24,039 nt of DNA from contig DATMSO010000019.1 in assembly GCA_035565335.1 (NCBI GenBank), forward strand, positions 1-24,039, in the 5' to 3' direction. The first letter of the stretch is position 1. Each line of letters begins with the position of its first letter. This stretch comes from Methylovorus sp035565335. GTDB taxonomy: Bacteria; Pseudomonadota; Gammaproteobacteria; Burkholderiales; Methylophilaceae. This document shows, piece after piece, positions 23,721 through 24,039 of this stretch. The notes below the pieces were generated by a model. It ran no database searches. It worked only from the letters and a program-made list of their open reading frames with translations, and was not told the DNA's origin. The translations under genes were made by a program, and so were the position numbers.

Positions 23721-24005
23721 CTAAGACTCCTCTGTGGGTGCCTGAGGAATATCGCCCGCGGGCGGCTCGCCTGACTCCGGCACTGCCGCAGAAACGGGCG
23801 CAGCCCCCGCGCCCTCTTCCTTCAGCTCCTTCAAATACCACTCAATATCCCATTCACAGCCGCCGCAGCCAGTCAGCGCACCCGTCCAGCGCGAGATGCC
23901 CTCCAGATCGCGCCCTTCCAGAAAAAGCTCGCGTATCTGGCCGCGCTTGGTGCCGCTGCAGTGGCATAGCACTTCGTTGTCGGGGTTGTCTTTGTCGGTG
24001 GTCAT
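23721..24005 (-). CDS. BFD-like [2Fe-2S] binding protein
   Basis: A 94-residue protein whose first 60 residues match the bacterioferritin-associated ferredoxin fold: CHC (Cys14, Cys16), a helix (GQIRELFLEG), then GALTGCGGC (Cys47, Cys50), the four ligands for a [2Fe-2S] cluster in the CxC...CxxC pattern. Canonical Bfd begins near the first Cys and is about 64 residues; this one has 13 extra residues before it and a Pro/Ala/Glu-rich, probably disordered tail after residue 63. The ATG at 24005 is preferred to an upstream in-frame TTG at 24017; neither has a clear ribosome-binding site, and the window ends 34 bases upstream. It may assist iron release from bacterioferritin or act as an electron carrier; no bacterioferritin gene is in view. 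Confidence 0.75.
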   Translation of the reverse strand: MTTDKDNPDNEVLCHCSGTKRGQIRELFLEGRDLEGISRWTGALTGCGGCEWDIEWYLKELKEEGAGAAPVSAAVPESGEPPAGDIPQAPTEES

Positions 24006-24039
24006 AAGCTGAATCAAGGTAAATATGCTGCCAAGTATA

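Overview
The window looks like a chromosomal segment from a betaproteobacterium, most likely one of the methylotrophic Methylophilaceae. This is inferred from gene families and gene order: a kinase-fold ThrB, a DUF2782 protein, a BPSS1780-type membrane protein and polA sit close together, and the coding is moderately GC-rich. I could not run a database search, so the genus is not fixed. No tRNA, rRNA, CRISPR array, transposase or integrase is visible.

Region 1 (1-4860) reads as an accessory island. It opens with two overlapping AT-rich genes, an XRE-type regulator and a two-helix membrane protein of unknown function. These are followed by a more GC-rich overlapping pair: an OLD-family ATPase/TOPRIM nuclease and a UvrD-like helicase. 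That pair has the architecture and order of the Gabija anti-phage system (gajA-gajB). A strongly AT-rich gene-free stretch then separates the island from the core genome.

Region 2 (4836-7014) is the groES-groEL operon. A sigma-70-like promoter runs into a perfect CIRCE operator, so HrcA repression is expected. A symmetric hairpin ends the operon. Region 3 (7121-12532) is a copper-response locus. A divergent pair of units, separated by a cop-box-like inverted repeat, encodes an outer-membrane TolC-type lipoprotein, a Tat-exported multicopper oxidase and a CusF-like periplasmic protein (minus strand), and a CusRS/CopRS-type two-component system (plus strand). No RND pump or adaptor lies in the window.

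Region 4 (12708-15217) is a yfiR-yfiN-yfiB cluster, which controls c-di-GMP synthesis from the envelope. Region 5 (15218-15572) is gene-free but not empty. It holds a good promoter, a heavily base-paired segment closed by a 14-bp long-range stem and T-runs (a candidate small RNA), and then an extended -10 element that may give a leaderless uvrD transcript.

Region 6 (15573-24005) is housekeeping: uvrD, a convergent minus-strand group (DUF2782 gene, thrB, BPSS1780-type gene) sharing a bidirectional terminator with uvrD, a LOG-family gene divergent from polA, polA itself, and a small BFD-like [2Fe-2S] protein convergent with polA.

The points most worth following up are the Gabija pair with its unexplained upstream two-gene unit, the structured RNA candidate before uvrD, and the apparent AUU start of yfiR.
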